A stretch of DNA of 17,291 nt from Rhodonellum sp041748555. GTDB taxonomy: Bacteria > Bacteroidota > Bacteroidia > Cytophagales > Cyclobacteriaceae. The position numbers and the translations under genes were made by a program. This document shows, piece after piece, positions 16,144 to 17,291 of this stretch; position 1 is the first letter of the stretch, and every line of letters begins with the position of its first letter. The notes beneath the pieces are model-generated. The model had not been told where the DNA came from and searched no databases. It saw only the letters and a program-made list of their open reading frames with translations. The stretch spans positions 1 to 17,291 of the forward strand of contig JBGTDA010000009.1 of assembly GCA_041748555.1 (NCBI GenBank). The letters are read 5' to 3'.

Positions 16144-16425
16144 ATGAACGACATGATCTTTTCCCCCATCGACAAAAGGCAGCTTATCCATGAGATTGCC
16201 GAAGAAGTGGCCTCCAGAATAATCCCCCAATTACAGCCGCAAGTCCAGGAAGACGAACTCATACAGATCCCCGAAGCCATGCGGCTGCTGGGACGCTCCC
16301 GCACCACCATCAACAACTGGCGCAGGGAAGGTTTCCTGAAAGAACAGGTGATCAACACCAGGGTATATTTCAAAAAGTCAGATATACTCAACGCCGGCCA
16401 CCAGAAAAACGGACGGAAAAAATAA
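16144..16425 (+). CDS. HTH domain (excisionase/MerR-type) DNA-binding protein
   Basis: A 93-residue protein. Residues 1-36 form an amphipathic N-terminal helix region (RQLIHEIAEEVASRIIPQL) that could mediate dimerisation. Residues about 39-82 are a winged helix-turn-helix of the HTH_17/excisionase type: LIQIPEAMRLLGRSRTTINN, then WRREGFLKEQ and a wing leading to VYFKKSDIL. The C-terminus is basic (GHQKNGRKK). Such proteins are common in Bacteroidota mobile elements, just upstream of the VirE/VapE gene, and act in excision or regulation. Its ATG lies 47 bp after the palindromic cluster, and a hairpin follows its stop codon. Confidence 0.85.
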   Translation: MNDMIFSPIDKRQLIHEIAEEVASRIIPQLQPQVQEDELIQIPEAMRLLGRSRTTINNWRREGFLKEQVINTRVYFKKSDILNAGHQKNGRKK

Positions 16426-16427
16426 AA

Positions 16428-16455
16428 GCGGATCATGCCCGATCCGCCTTCTATA
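16428..16455 (+). terminator. Possible terminator or attenuator hairpin after the HTH gene
   Basis: GCGGATC (16428-16434) and GATCCGC (16441-16447) form a perfect 7-bp stem with a 6-nt loop, two bases after the HTH stop codon. The following CTTCTATAATTT is only a weak U-tract, so termination is probably partial. Some transcription may continue into the VapE-like gene. Confidence 0.5.
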
Positions 16456-16509
16456 ATTTCATTAGGAAATGGTATCCCTCTTTGAATGAGTTAAATATAC
16501 CATTTCTGT

Positions 16510-17291
16510 ATGGATTTACCAACCCAAACCTACAGAAAAATGGACGAGGAAAACCCTATCCGGAAGATAGACGAGAAATCTTCCAGCCCCACCATCCGGA
16601 TGATCAGATTCCTGATGTCAAAATATGACTTTAAGAATAACCTGGTACTCAACGAAGTCTTTGCAAGAGAAAAAGAAGGAAACAGCTACTGTCCTGTCAA
16701 TCCCAATACCCTTTACATAGAATGCCGACAGGCCGGTTACCGCACATCAGTTGGAGAAATCAACACCTTCCTATGTTCGGACTTCATTCCCAAAACCAAT
16801 CCTTTCGTGGAATATTTTAAACATGAGCTGGGCAAATGGAATGAAACCACCCATGGTGACTATATCCGGAAATTCACTTCTTACATACTGGTACAGGGCC
16901 AGGAACGCTTCGAGGTACAGTTAAAAAAATGGCTGGTACGCTGTGTAGCCTGTTGCCTCAGGGAAGACTTCTTCAACAAGCAGGCCCTGATCTTTGTGCA
17001 GGAACAACAGAACAGCGGCAAGACTACACTTACCCGTTTCCTGATCCCGGATCAATTGATGGCCTACCATGCCGAAAACATCTCCGTGGATAAGGACAGC
17101 CTGATCGCTTTAAGCCAGAATTTCGGTGTGATCCAGGATGAACTTTCCACGCTATCCAGAACGGAAATCAACGCCCAGAAAACCCTGATGAGCAAATCCC
17201 ATGTCAAAGTCAGGCACCCCTATGACAAAAAGCCCAAAATGGAACCCAGAAGGGCCTCCATCTGGGGATCCACCAATAAGGCCGAGTTCCT
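16510..17291 (+). CDS. VapE/VirE-family ATPase (virulence-associated E), 5' part, cut by the window end
   Basis: The ATG at 16510 is the first in frame after a TAA at 16492-16494; about 260 codons are present and the frame is open at the edge. Residues 1-135 form an N-terminal region without an assigned motif. The ATPase core then begins: a P-loop at about 163-173 (FVQEQQNSGKTTL, K171-T172), a Walker B-like IQDEL at 208-212 and RRASIWGSTNKAEF at 247-260, where N256 fits the sensor position. This pattern fits the VirE/VapE primase-associated helicase family found in mobile elements and phage satellites, where it is thought to act in replication of the element. The P-loop lacks the usual first Gly/Ala (E165 in that place). 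It lies 84 bp after the HTH gene. Confidence 0.8.
   Translation, partial: MDLPTQTYRKMDEENPIRKIDEKSSSPTIRMIRFLMSKYDFKNNLVLNEVFAREKEGNSYCPVNPNTLYIECRQAGYRTSVGEINTFLCSDFIPKTNPFVEYFKHELGKWNETTHGDYIRKFTSYILVQGQERFEVQLKKWLVRCVACCLREDFFNKQALIFVQEQQNSGKTTLTRFLIPDQLMAYHAENISVDKDSLIALSQNFGVIQDELSTLSRTEINAQKTLMSKSHVKVRHPYDKKPKMEPRRASIWGSTNKAEF

Larger units (their letters stand above)
13448..17291 (+). mobile_element. Left end of a tRNA-integrated mobile element (continues past the window)
   Basis: The element is bounded on the left by the displaced tRNA 3' end and carries, all on the plus strand, a tyrosine integrase, an unknown membrane protein, a HTH protein and a VapE/VirE-type ATPase. This gene order is seen in Bacteroidota integrative mobilizable elements and phage-satellite-like islands. 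Composition differs from the adjacent susCD locus, especially from 16.1 kb on, where C/G-ending codons dominate. Neither the right end nor a relaxase or capsid gene is within the window, so the exact class is open. Confidence 0.65.

Noticed and set aside
1..17291. CRISPR arrays, rRNA genes, complete tRNA genes, insertion sequences
   Set aside because: No regularly spaced repeats, rRNA-like sequence, full cloverleaf or transposase was found; only the partial tRNA 3' end at 13448-13470 is present.

Overview
The window comes from a member of the Bacteroidota, probably a Cytophagales/Cyclobacteriaceae-type marine or freshwater bacterium. The evidence is a SusC/SusD pair, a secreted protein with a type IX secretion C-terminal domain, promoters of the Bacteroidota type (TAnnTTTG) and a tyrosine integrase with the N-terminal arm domain common in this phylum. 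The family-level placement is inference only.

Layout. (1) Positions 1-1870 are gene-poor. They hold the decayed, frameshifted and truncated remains of a minus-strand TonB-dependent receptor, a possible broken gene on the plus strand, and a strongly structured stretch ending in a good terminator that may be a small RNA. (2) Positions 1872-13024 are a chromosomal block on the minus strand. In transcription order it runs SusC transporter, SusD lipoprotein, an intrinsic terminator, an exported Ca2+-dependent PI-PLC-like phospholipase C, and a very large multidomain secreted endonuclease/exonuclease/phosphatase (EEP) protein with its own promoter and terminator. Two enzymes that cleave phosphodiesters next to a SusCD importer suggest scavenging of phospholipid- or nucleic-acid-derived nutrients; this is an inference from context. 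(3) Positions 13025-13447 are the upstream flank of susC, ending in the terminator that served a tRNA gene. (4) From 13448 to the right edge lies one end of an integrated mobile element. A displaced 23-bp tRNA 3' end (probably tRNA-Ser) marks the attachment junction. It is followed by a tyrosine integrase, an unknown two-helix membrane protein in the same operon, a palindrome-preceded HTH protein and the start of a VapE/VirE-type ATPase gene cut by the window edge.

The geometry of the tRNA fragment predicts that the element extends to the right and that the intact tRNA lies at its far end, outside the window. The gene set (int, HTH, VapE/VirE) resembles Bacteroidota integrative mobilizable elements or satellites, but no relaxase or capsid gene is visible here. 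The most novel items are the unknown membrane protein 18 bp behind the integrase, the candidate operator/iteron cluster before the HTH gene, the structured RNA candidate near 1.25 kb, and the tandem repeats beside the integrase.
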